Source of the DNA: Candidatus Shapirobacteria bacterium
GTDB taxonomy: Bacteria; Patescibacteria; Microgenomatia; UBA12405
DNA: 35,903 nt
NCBI GenBank assembly: GCA_028704885.1
Contig: JAQWEN010000002.1
Coordinates: 1-35,903, forward strand
Direction of reading: 5' to 3'
Position 1 is the stretch's first letter. Every line of letters begins with the position of its first letter. Shown piece after piece: positions 21,814 through 29,600 of this stretch. The translations under genes and the position numbers were made by a program. Below the pieces are notes generated by a model. That model ran no database searches and was not told the DNA's origin. It saw nothing but the letters and a program-made list of their open reading frames with translations.

Positions 21814-22316
21814 TATTTGTTCTCCTTTTTCTTTTCAATTATTAAGCGCTGACTATTTAACAAGTTGTCAAGGATATTAGCCTTAACTTCTAAAACTGGA
21901 TCTTTGGTTTGGATTTGGGTAGGAACAGGAATTTCCATCGTCCCATCTTCAACCAATAGTTTTTCTCTGGTAGGTAATGGAGTATCACTTAATAAACGAG
22001 CCTCGGCACCGTGGAGAAATGCTTTAAAATTGAATCTGAAATTAAAATCAGATACATCACCAACATCTAAATCAAACTTGCCCGTAGAGGTAACTTAAAC
22101 TTCAATCCCATTGTACGAAATAAAAGCATAGGGATTGTTGTCTAATTTAAAATCGTCGTTCAAATCGTTGCTACTGATATAGACCTTTACGTCTTTTAAA
22201 TTGCTATGACTTTTAAGTGTTTCTAATGCTTTTTCGTCGCCAAATTCTTTTCGATATTCAGCAATATAAAGTTCCAACACTCTAAGGAACTCTGTTTGGT
22301 TATTTTTTATAGCCAT
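21813..22316 (-). pseudogene. Uncharacterised early protein interrupted by an in-frame TAA at codon 74
   Basis: The ATG at 22316 has AAAGGAG upstream and gives 73 residues (MAIKNNQTEFLRVLEL ... SYNGIEV) to TAA at 22097-22095. The same frame then runs on without a break for 93 codons: VTSTGKFDLDVGDVSDFNF, AFLHGAEARLLSDTPLPTRE and a helical Lys-rich end, to the TAA overlapping the ATPase start. There is no ATG, GTG or TTG near the start of the second part; the first ATG (21938) would leave 41 residues and no ribosome site. Codon choice is the same on both sides. A full-length 166-residue protein interrupted or read through is the best model. Confidence 0.6.
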
Positions 22317-22327
22317 TTTTTTCTCCT

Positions 22328-22600
22328 TTAAATTTTAATTGGTAAATAACTAATAGCGACTAAAAGCCCACGAATAAAAGAGATCGCCTCTTTGTCATTT
22401 TGGGCCAAGAAAATGAGGCGGGTTCGATATTCCTGTTTTTCTTCATCTCTCTCACTAACAAAAAATCCACAACGATTAGTTTCTTCGTTATAACTCATAT
22501 AAACCTTTGGAAATTGAGGAATTTTGTGGTTAATAACTTCCTCACTCACAAGTTTATTATATTCGTCTAGGTTTGACGAAATTATTTCTTTATTTGTCAT
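22328..22600 (-). CDS. Uncharacterised early protein, 90 aa
   Basis: The start is the ATG at 22600 (MTNKEIISSNLDEY), which overlaps the preceding stop as ATGA. Alpha/beta with VYMSYNEETNRCGFFV and RTRLIFLAQNDKEA segments. It lies in the replication operon between two unknown genes. No family recognised. Confidence 0.55.
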   Translation of the reverse strand: MTNKEIISSNLDEYNKLVSEEVINHKIPQFPKVYMSYNEETNRCGFFVSERDEEKQEYRTRLIFLAQNDKEAISFIRGLLVAISYLPIKI

Positions 22601-22824
22601 AAATGTTGTTCTACCCAATGATTAAAATTTTGGTAGCCGAGATATTGGAGTTGTTCTTCCAGTGAGTAACTGGCGAACGGTTCAGAAAGGGTGGTTTCGT
22701 AGTGGGTAGGGTCTGGGGCTTCAAATCCATTATTTTCTGTTTCAAAAGCGTCTTCCTCATTTATCTCTAGGGCTTCGCAAAATTCTTCAAAAATTAGTTT
22801 TATATCACTTTTACTAGGTATCAT
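22597..22824 (-). CDS. Acidic early protein, 75 aa
   Basis: First gene behind early promoter C. The ATG at 22824 (MIPSKSDIKLIFEEF) is chosen because AGAAAGGA lies eight bases upstream; the frame is open further but lacks a ribosome site there. Acidic middle (ALEINEEDAFETENNGFE) and an aromatic, amphipathic end (LQYLGYQNFNHWVEQ). Unknown function. Confidence 0.55.
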   Translation of the reverse strand: MIPSKSDIKLIFEEFCEALEINEEDAFETENNGFEAPDPTHYETTLSEPFASYSLEEQLQYLGYQNFNHWVEQHL

Positions 22825-22865
22825 TTTTTGTAAATCCTTTCTGGATTTAATTAGTAATTGTTTTA

Positions 22866-22908
22866 ATAATAAACCGATTAAATAAAAAAGTAAATAGGCA
22901 ATTTTATA
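22866..22908 (-). promoter_or_regulatory. Early promoter, copy C
   Basis: Minus strand: AAAATTGCCTA upstream, TTTACT (22894-22889), 17 bases, TATTAT (22871-22866). Drives the 22824 gene, the interrupted gene, the ATPase and the SSB-like gene, to the terminator at 20532. The upstream box touches the end of the 22910 gene. Confidence 0.7.
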
Positions 22909-22909
22909 C

Positions 22910-23329
22910 CTATTTCCATACTTCATCAACCTTTTTCCAACCACCTTTTTCAAATGGTTCTAACATTTCTTCTTGGATTAAAGTTTGCTCTTTATCTCTA
23001 CGCATAACTAAAAATTTTTGGCGAGGGGTAGTTGGATCAATCGAGGTTATTGTATTTAACATAATTAGAGAGCCACCAATAACTAGGTATTTAAGCCCAC
23101 TATTCAAAGCCCCAAGAATATCCATATAGGTTTCTTCCGTTATTTCTAGGGGCTCTAATTTAACCCTTTGAAGTAAATAAGTTGAAAGGTGGGATTTTGC
23201 CCTTGGAACCAAAGACCTAATTTCAGTAGGTTCTTTATTTCCATCTAATTTAAACTTTCTATTAACAGCCCACTCTATTTTTTTAAAGTCGAGCAGTTGA
23301 GATTGTGGAACGAGTTGTCCTTTGTTCAT
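22910..23329 (-). CDS. Uncharacterised replication-operon protein, 139 aa
   Basis: Begins MNKGQLVPQSQLLDF after GGAG, overlapping the initiator gene by 47 bases. It has a basic mid segment (SLVPRAKSHLSTYLLQRV) and a beta-rich part (LKYLVIGGSLIMLNTI). In many phages the gene after a DnaD-like initiator encodes a helicase loader, but no ATPase motif is visible here, so function is open. Confidence 0.55.
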   Translation of the reverse strand: MNKGQLVPQSQLLDFKKIEWAVNRKFKLDGNKEPTEIRSLVPRAKSHLSTYLLQRVKLEPLEITEETYMDILGALNSGLKYLVIGGSLIMLNTITSIDPTTPRQKFLVMRRDKEQTLIQEEMLEPFEKGGWKKVDEVWK

Positions 23330-24014
23330 TTTGTTTTCTCCTTATTTCAATTGAATCTTTTTTGACCCAATTTCTAATTGCTAATTTATAATTTTCGTAA
23401 CTAATTTGTTTTTGAACACAATAATTTACCATATCGTCAGCTTTACTTAAAATAAAAGCCCTTGGAACTCCAAATTCTTGGCAAAGTTCCATAACCCATT
23501 TTTCATCACTTAAAACCTTTTCAATTTCTGGTTCAATAATTTCTTGAGTAATTTTTCCCCTAATACTCTTTTTAGTTTTATTATTATTTCTTTTTTTACT
23601 ATCTTTATTATTATTACTACTAAGAGATATATTATCTTTAGTAGTGGTTACGACTTGGTTACGACTTGGTTCTTCGTTGGTTACTGGTTTGTTATCTACT
23701 TGGTTATTTAATTGATACTTATTAAAATTATTTACGGTAATTATGGTATAAAGTGATGTTGTTGACTTGGTTATTTCGTTGGTTAAAATTAACTTATCTA
23801 AAGAAGTTCTCACTTGTTGTCTGGTTAATTTTAATTTTTTACCAAGTTTCTCTATCCCTACTAAAACCTGTCCTCTTTTAATTAAAATTTCATGCCATTG
23901 TTTATCTTTATGATTAACAGATATAAGTAAATGAAAAAAAACCCTAAAAGTATTAGCGTCATCATACCATTCCCACTTCGAAATTCTTTTGTGTATTTTT
24001 ATCCAGCCTTTCAT
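23283..24014 (-). CDS. DnaD-like replication initiator, 243 aa
   Basis: The N-terminal 100 residues follow the pattern of phage initiators: GWIKIHKRISKWEWYDD, a helix with FRVFFHLLISVN, RGQVLVGIEKLGKKL, and LTRQQVRTSLDKLI (the recognition helix of a winged-helix domain), then VNNFNKYQ. A Ser/Asn/Lys linker (115-150) leads to a helical C-terminal domain ending in a basic tail. It should bind the origin and load the replication machinery. The iteron cluster (23643-23826) lies inside the gene where it encodes part of the winged-helix end and linker. Early promoter D precedes it. Confidence 0.8.
   Translation of the reverse strand: MKGWIKIHKRISKWEWYDDANTFRVFFHLLISVNHKDKQWHEILIKRGQVLVGIEKLGKKLKLTRQQVRTSLDKLILTNEITKSTTSLYTIITVNNFNKYQLNNQVDNKPVTNEEPSRNQVVTTTKDNISLSSNNNKDSKKRNNNKTKKSIRGKITQEIIEPEIEKVLSDEKWVMELCQEFGVPRAFILSKADDMVNYCVQKQISYENYKLAIRNWVKKDSIEIRRKQNEQRTTRSTISTARL
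23643..23826. repeat. Iteron cluster inside the initiator gene, candidate replication origin
   Basis: The plus-strand element ACTTGGTTA or close variants (core TTGGTTA/TGGTTA) occurs at 23653, 23664, 23675, 23698, 23765 and 23777, with weaker ones at 23643, 23683 and 23821. The first three are spaced exactly 11 bases. Since 11 is not a multiple of three, the copies fall in different reading frames, so protein repeats do not explain them. Iterons inside the initiator gene are known from lambda O and related systems. Confidence 0.6.
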
Positions 24015-24019
24015 AAATT

Positions 24020-24060
24020 TTTAAAAGTAAAAAATCGTTTGCTATCGTTTCGCATAAAAG
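24020..24060 (-). promoter_or_regulatory. Operator-like direct repeat in the initiator leader
   Basis: The leader between promoter D and the ATG at 24014 contains GCGAAACGATAGCAAACGAT, two near copies of GCRAACGAT-type sequence. It has no ribosome site. The pair could be a binding site for autoregulation by the initiator. Confidence 0.35.
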
Positions 24061-24061
24061 A

Positions 24062-24100
24062 AATATAAACCACCTAATAAAAAAGTAAATACCCAATTTT
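24062..24100 (-). promoter_or_regulatory. Early promoter, copy D
   Basis: Minus strand: AAAATTGGGTA upstream, TTTACT (24089-24084), 16 bases, TATATT (24067-24062). Drives the initiator gene. It is the most divergent copy (GGG for GCC) and sits against the end of the glycosyltransferase gene. Confidence 0.65.
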
Positions 24101-24102
24101 AT

Positions 24103-25098
24103 CTAAATTTTCTCATTATAAAGCCTATGAGAAACTACCCATTTCTGTTCATTTACCTTGATTTTTTGGCCAAAGTGTTGAGCCATAATTAACTTCTGTT
24201 TAAAAAGATCAAAATTTTTATATTTATGATGAATCCGCCCATATTTCCAAGTCAATTCGGTAAATTTTGGATAAACACAAATAAGTAATTCAGATTTAGC
24301 CTTTGAAGATAGTTTATAACTGGAACCATCAGAATAAAGAGAATTTTTGGTGTCTGTATTTTTCTCTCCTTTCTTTAAATCATGATTACCACCTTTAGCT
24401 TTAAAAGTAAGTTGTTTTTTCTTGGTTAAAAAGAAAATTTGAACAGTGCAAAACCCATTAACCAAAGTATCGAGGGATAAAATAACATCTTCGTTATAAC
24501 GACCTCGCCATTGAGTAGGTCTGTGATTATAAATTAAAAGGCAAGAAAAACATCTTCGATTTAAAATTGGTTTAGCATTTCCAACACAATTACCAGTTTC
24601 CCCAATTTCCAAAATAAAAAGGTTTGAATAAGTATTAAAAAAAGTTTCTGCTTGTTCCATTCTTTTCCACCATTCATTAGTCGGACATTTAACCCTTTTA
24701 ACTGACCTAACGCCCCCAGAAACGGGCATTGAAAACATTTCGATATTATCATCCATTAACCAATGAGAATCATAACCAGCCTGTTTAGAGCAGTCCCAAG
24801 CAAAATTTCTTTCAGCCCCAGAACCAGCATTTTTTTCTTGCCATGAAAGGGTTGATAAAACCTCATAATTTTCCTTATATTTAGGGTCAAAAATAATCCA
24901 GTTAATTAACTCTGATGGATAATCCCTTTTATAGGCTTCGACCTGTTCTTCGTGGACAATTACATTAAATTTACACCCAAAATTAACTAAATGTTTAATA
25001 GTAAGGGCTAAACCATTAGCTCGATTATAAGTAATGACAAAAATTGGATATTTTAATCGTTCATCAATGACGACATGTTTTCTTTGATTAAGTTCCAT
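24103..25098 (-). CDS. TET-associated-type glycosyltransferase (candidate DNA base glycosyltransferase), 331 aa
   Basis: GT-A-like pattern: YPIFVITYNRANGLALTIKHL at the N-terminus, a Rossmann strand FNVIVHEEQVEAYKRDYP, SGAERNFAWDC (aRN motif), DSHWLMDDNIEMF (the metal-binding D-D-N at about residue 115), then QWRGRYNEDVILSLDTL and FKAKGGNHD. This order (ITYNR, R-N, MDDN, W-R-x-R-Y-N-E-D, GGN) is what I know from the TAGT family, which adds sugars to 5-hydroxymethyl-cytosine-type bases in phage DNA. It overlaps the ParB-like gene by 46 bases and the two form a unit. The target base in this phage is unknown. Confidence 0.75.
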   Translation of the reverse strand: MELNQRKHVVIDERLKYPIFVITYNRANGLALTIKHLVNFGCKFNVIVHEEQVEAYKRDYPSELINWIIFDPKYKENYEVLSTLSWQEKNAGSGAERNFAWDCSKQAGYDSHWLMDDNIEMFSMPVSGGVRSVKRVKCPTNEWWKRMEQAETFFNTYSNLFILEIGETGNCVGNAKPILNRRCFSCLLIYNHRPTQWRGRYNEDVILSLDTLVNGFCTVQIFFLTKKKQLTFKAKGGNHDLKKGEKNTDTKNSLYSDGSSYKLSSKAKSELLICVYPKFTELTWKYGRIHHKYKNFDLFKQKLIMAQHFGQKIKVNEQKWVVSHRLYNEKI

Positions 25099-25622
25099 GA
25101 TGTTCTTTTTTTACCCTCTGAACACAACTCTTGAACTCTTTTAAGTTCTTCCATTGTGTCAAAAACTAATGTTGTTGATAATGACCCATCTGTATTTGTT
25201 GGACCCTCTAAAGATGGCTCAACTTCATCAGGATTAAAACTCATTCCTAATTCCCATTCTTCAAAACCCCAATCTAATAAATCTTTTTGGTCAAAACTAT
25301 TAGCCAATTCGTCAAAATTCCATTCACCAGTATTTTTATTTGATCTGATTAAATACTCATCAGCTTCCTCTTTGGTAAGTTGTCTATCAGGCACACGAAC
25401 ATCAATTTCTTCCTCTCCACGACCTAACATTGACATTATTTTAAGCCTTTGATGACCAGCTAAAATAGTATTATCTAGGTTAATTACAGGAATTTCTACT
25501 AAATTAAATTTTTCGATTGAAGTTTTTAAATCTTTTACTTGTTTTTCTGTTAATTGTCGAGGGTTGTGAACTGTTGGGAGTAAATCACTTATTTTTCGTT
25601 TTTCGGTTTTCCAATTAAGCAT
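25053..25622 (-). CDS. ParB/sulfiredoxin-fold nuclease-like protein, 189 aa
   Basis: Residues 8-65 carry the ParB/Srx pattern: KISDLLPTVHNPRQLTEKQV, LVEIPVINLDNTILAGHQRL (the G-H-Q-R box near 57), then MSMLGRGEEEIDVRVPDRQL. It lacks the usual long HTH partition part, so it is not a partition ParB. Such domains accompany DNA modification and methylation genes in phages. The start is six bases after TGC TATATT, without a ribosome site. It is coupled to the glycosyltransferase by overlap. A role in preparing or recognising modified bases is inferred. Confidence 0.7.
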   Translation of the reverse strand: MLNWKTEKRKISDLLPTVHNPRQLTEKQVKDLKTSIEKFNLVEIPVINLDNTILAGHQRLKIMSMLGRGEEEIDVRVPDRQLTKEEADEYLIRSNKNTGEWNFDELANSFDQKDLLDWGFEEWELGMSFNPDEVEPSLEGPTNTDGSLSTTLVFDTMEELKRVQELCSEGKKRTSWNLIKENMSSLMND

Positions 25623-25628
25623 AAATAC

Positions 25629-25646
25629 AATATAGCATATTGTTTC
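25629..25646 (-). promoter_or_regulatory. Promoter with extended -10 for the ParB-like gene (predicted leaderless)
   Basis: Minus strand TGC TATATT (hexamer 25634-25629) followed by GTATTT and the ATG at 25622. A TTGTAA about 18 bases upstream, inside the end of the preceding gene, may be the -35; only the -10 part is reported with confidence. Confidence 0.5.
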
Positions 25647-26020
25647 TACTTTTTACAATCTGGGTCATATTCTTTTTCCCATTTAGGAATGACCGAATGA
25701 ACAATCCAAGAATTACCACCCTTTGCTAGATACTCACCCTCTATCTGTCTAATTAAACGGATATTTTTTGGTTCGTGTTGAATAAGTTGTAATAAAGACA
25801 TTCTCATAATTGATAATTCTTGTTTTTTGTCATTTTCCTGTAAAGTTGAAATTTCAGTTTTTATTTTTTTTTCTGTATCAGAGATTTGGTCTAAAACTGG
25901 TCTAAATAAAGCTGACCTAACTTTTTTACTAAGACTAAAAAAAACAATTATAATGGTTGAAATACTTGTTAAAATTCCTGCCGAAATATCGAAAAATGAA
26001 TCAAGGGTAGTCATTATCAT
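25646..26020 (-). CDS. Holin-associated membrane/coiled-coil protein, 124 aa
   Basis: The ATG at 26020 (MIMTTLDSFFDISAG) follows GGAG and overlaps nothing important. An N-terminal membrane span (ILTSISTIIIVFFSL) leads into a coiled coil (TEKKIKTEISTLQENDKKQ) and then LLQLIQHEPKNIRLIRQIEG with GGNSWI. This last segment resembles accessory lysis-cassette proteins of Gram-positive phages (L-x-L-I-x-H-x-P-x-N ... G-G-N-S). It lies directly after the holin candidate. Confidence 0.6.
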   Translation of the reverse strand: MIMTTLDSFFDISAGILTSISTIIIVFFSLSKKVRSALFRPVLDQISDTEKKIKTEISTLQENDKKQELSIMRMSLLQLIQHEPKNIRLIRQIEGEYLAKGGNSWIVHSVIPKWEKEYDPDCKK

Positions 26021-26021
26021 T

Positions 26022-26252
26022 TTAGTTCTCCGTAGGTTTAATTTCTTGAACATCAGAAACTTTGATACTATCGCTATCTTTACGAGTAAAGAAGTAGGTT
26101 GTAATTGCTCCAATTTGAGTGGCAAAAATTCCAAAAACAGAGGTAAAAAGAGTTTGGTCTTTAACTATAAAGGCATAAATCATACCACCAACTGTTGCCA
26201 ATTCTAGTGTAATAAACATGGAGATTGTTACGATTGATTTTACGCTTTGCAT
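26022..26252 (-). CDS. Holin candidate, 76 aa
   Basis: Two membrane spans: residues 7-30 (IVTISMFITLELATVGGMIY) and 36-55 (TLFTSVFGIFATQIGAITTY), a short charged C-terminal tail (KDSDSIKVSDVQ), the typical form of a class II holin. It lies after the fibre gene next to another membrane protein. It would form holes that release the lysin, whose gene is elsewhere at 10180. TATAAC ends five bases before the ATG. Confidence 0.65.
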   Translation of the reverse strand: MQSVKSIVTISMFITLELATVGGMIYAFIVKDQTLFTSVFGIFATQIGAITTYFFTRKDSDSIKVSDVQEIKPTEN

Positions 26253-26266
26253 AATTAGTTATATAA

Positions 26267-26650
26267 TCAGACTTTTTCTCCGTCAAGTAGGGAATAAAAA
26301 ATATCCAACATTTCAGGCTTAAAATCAAATTCTTCAATCGAAATGTAAACAAAAAGATTTTTCTTTTCGCTAGTTTGAGGGGCATTATTTATTATGTCAC
26401 TTAACTCTTGTCGTCTATCTTTGTTTTCTTCTGTTGGCTCTAAAACTAATTTATCCAATTCTTCACGAACACTACTTAAATCAGTAACAGTTTTTTCTAT
26501 TTCTTTTTCCTCATTTCGTTTTTCCTCACTAAAATAATGAGCAAAGGTAGTCTTTACTTTTTTTTCCAAAACATCGACTTCAACTTTAATAATTCGATGA
26601 TAATTGGTTTCTACACCATTATCTAAGCTAATTTTATTTTCTATTGCCAT
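26267..26650 (-). CDS. Uncharacterised protein behind the tail fibre, 127 aa
   Basis: Soluble: an N-terminal strand part (ISLDNGVETNYHRIIKVEV), a long charged helix (about 45-95, KRNEEKEIEKTVTDLSS) and a C-terminal strand/helix (LFVYISIEEFDF). Proteins of this shape with N-Y-H-R-I near the start are frequent after tail fibre genes and may be fibre chaperones; that is a guess by position. Start follows TGT TAAAAT by five bases. Confidence 0.55.
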   Translation of the reverse strand: MAIENKISLDNGVETNYHRIIKVEVDVLEKKVKTTFAHYFSEEKRNEEKEIEKTVTDLSSVREELDKLVLEPTEENKDRRQELSDIINNAPQTSEKKNLFVYISIEEFDFKPEMLDIFYSLLDGEKV

Positions 26651-26655
26651 AATTT

Positions 26656-26664
26656 ATTTTAACA
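26656..26664 (-). promoter_or_regulatory. Extended -10 element abutting the 26650 start (predicted leaderless)
   Basis: Minus strand TGT TAAAAT, then AAATT and the ATG at 26650. Confidence 0.45.
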
Positions 26665-26669
26665 AATAA

Positions 26670-29600
26670 TTAAACTGTTCTTTTAAACATATAACAAGTA
26701 ATATAAGGTTGTAAATTATTGTGGGCGGACGAAGCATTTGAAGCACCACCAGCAACACCTTGGACTAAACCACTCCCTAAAACATTCGTTACTGCTCTAT
26801 CAGTAGGATAACCATTCTTTTGGTCTCCATTTCCAAAAGAACCGTAAATGAAAGCATTAGGAGTGAGACCATTTGGCACATAACCACCAGTATTATTAGC
26901 TCCTATATTATGTGTGTGGTCTTTAAGTCCACTTTCGGCTGATGTTAAAGTATGTGTTTTTGCTCCTCCAGTTTCTTCAACGGTATCAAATTCTGTTTGT
27001 CCTGTATCGACACCAACTGGCACTCTACCACTTCCCCAAGCTACCCAAGTGCCACCAAATAAAGATGATGGATTGGTATTAACTACTGACATATAAATAG
27101 CTCCAACAGGGTAAACATCGAGTAACTCAATTCCACCGCCACCAACAATTTGAAAATTAGTGCCATCGTAGACTAATGGGATAATTTTACCCAAAGTAAT
27201 ATCACCCGCTGATAAACTTTCTGTCCCATTCTTTTTAATACTTTTAGCCCCTAAACCATCAATGTTTAATGTGGCCACGTCAGTATTGGAATTAGACACT
27301 AATAAATCAATTTTCATTCCCGTTTTATAAGCCAAAATTGGGTCAGGTAGAGAACCTGTATAAGCATTTGTATGAGTAGAATCGTAAATAAAGGTAGCTT
27401 GGGTAACCAATTCACTAGCATTTCCAAAATTAACTGGGTTAATAGCAGTAAAATCATTTGAGTTAGTTGAAAATGAAACCCCACCTAATTCTAAGGTATT
27501 AAAACAGCCGTCATGCCAGACAGTAACATTAAATTGTTTGGTATCTGTAATACTTTCTTTAATTCCAACATAAAGACCATCAGGACCATACCAAAATTTA
27601 AGAGCTTCCCCTTGACAAATAAAATCTTGTTTTAATCCTTGTGCTGAATAAATTACTTCCCCTAAAAATTGTCCATCTGGGGTATTTATTTCAACTTCGA
27701 TTTTTCCATAGCGGTTAAATGAACCTAAAAGGATTTTATAAGGGGTAGCGGTTACTGAAAATTCCTCACTTTGAAAGCTATCAAAACCTAAACCGTGTTC
27801 AAGTTTTCCGTAGGTAAAAATTGCCCCTTTTGACATACCCGCACCTGTTCCGTCTGGTCTGATTTGAAAAAGTGATTTACCACTATCAATATCCCAAATC
27901 CAAGAAATAGCTTGAACATCATCTTCAAAAGTTACCTCTAATTCCCATTGATAATTTGAATCAAGATTTATAGCAAATTCTGAAGTGTAAGCCTGTTTAA
28001 AATTAGTCAAAATCCCGTCAATAATAGTGCCAGTAAGAGGACTTGACCAAGTTTCCTCACCTTTTTTACGCCATTTATAAGTTAAAATAGGGGCTAAATT
28101 TAAACCACTACCACCATAATCAGTAGTAATTTTAGTATAGAAACCATCTAAATTGATTGTAGTAATATCCCCAAAATCATTTTCTCGAGAATAAGAGAAA
28201 TTTTGGTTTTGAGCTTTATAAGGAATGACCTGTTTAGTAATAACATCAGTCGAAATAAAACCACGACTATCACGAGTTGAGAGGGTGTAATTAAGATTTA
28301 GAGGTTCACTTTGATAGTTTAAGTTTTCACTAACTAAACCAACTTCATAAGTTCCAGTTTCAGTTTTTTCACCAGTATTTTTACTGTCGCCAGATACCCA
28401 ATTTGCCGAAATAGTAGCATATCTTTTGGCAGTTCCTAAATCAGAAATAACCGCCGACACACTACTTAAACCAGCAATTAAATAATCCTCACCAACAATT
28501 CCATCCATAATGGTATCAATTAAATTGAAAGTTCCAACATCTGGGGTATAAAGATTTGTAGAATTATCACAAGTATAGGTAAGATTTTCTTGATATGTTT
28601 TATAAACCGTATCATCAACCTGCATATAAGCATAGAGATTTAGAGTTTTATTTGGGGTATTAGGAATTGATTGTTCAATAGTCGCAATTTGACCGTCAGT
28701 TAAAGAAAGGGCTTGATTAAATGAAGCATTAGAATTTTTACGACCCGCTTGATCTAGAACTGTGGTGTTATCTCTTAATTGAACTTGGATATTGGTATCA
28801 GCAATACCATCACCACCACCAATTAAAGTAACAGTTTTATTTACTTGAGAAATACTTGTTCTATCTTTAGTAAAAGAACAAGGTAAATAATTATAGGCAA
28901 AATAGGCAGAATAAGTATTTTGAGTAAGCTGATTGTTATACATTCTAACCCTGAAATTAGCAGATTTTAAAGTTCTCCAATTTGGTGTGCCAGTATTAGC
29001 GCCAATAGAATTAACAATTAGTTCTTGTTGAGCTTCGGTTAAATTGATAGAAACTGATGAAGCGATATTACTTCCAATAGCAAATAAATCATTACCATTT
29101 GCGTCTTGTAAATATAAATCGTGGGTATATGTAGTTGAATTTCTATTGGTATTTACGGTTAAAACTCTTTGAGTTCCACTAACTGCATCAAAGGAATTAT
29201 AATCAACCCCCCCAATAGTAGTTTTTGAAGTAGCAACCGTTGGTATTGATGTTGGGTTTGCCCCGTTTACAATTCTGATAATGACCACACCAGAACCGCC
29301 TGGGCTACCAGATGAAGCTCCCCCCTCTTCATAGGCTCTGGCTCCACCGCCACCGCCCCCTCGATTAGCATAACCATCGTGGTCTGATGTTGGGTCAGAA
29401 GACGAGCCATTATAACCGTGTCCATTTCCACCCCCGAAAGTAGTCGCACCATAACCACCTCGCCAATAACTCATATATTGTCGTGGGCCACCGCCACCGC
29501 CACCGCCACCGTAACCGATATTTGAGCCAGTTATGTCAGAATATACCCCATTACCACCTCGACCACCTCCACGGGTTGATCTATCCCCTGTTTGACCATT

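Noticed and set aside
18901..22097. UAA reassigned as a sense codon in the whole phage
   Set aside because: Most genes here end in TAA at sensible positions with overlapping downstream starts; only two genes have an internal TAA.
25053..25622. Plasmid-type partition ParB
   Set aside because: No ParA ATPase and no extended HTH/partition domain; only the ParB/Srx catalytic-fold part is present.
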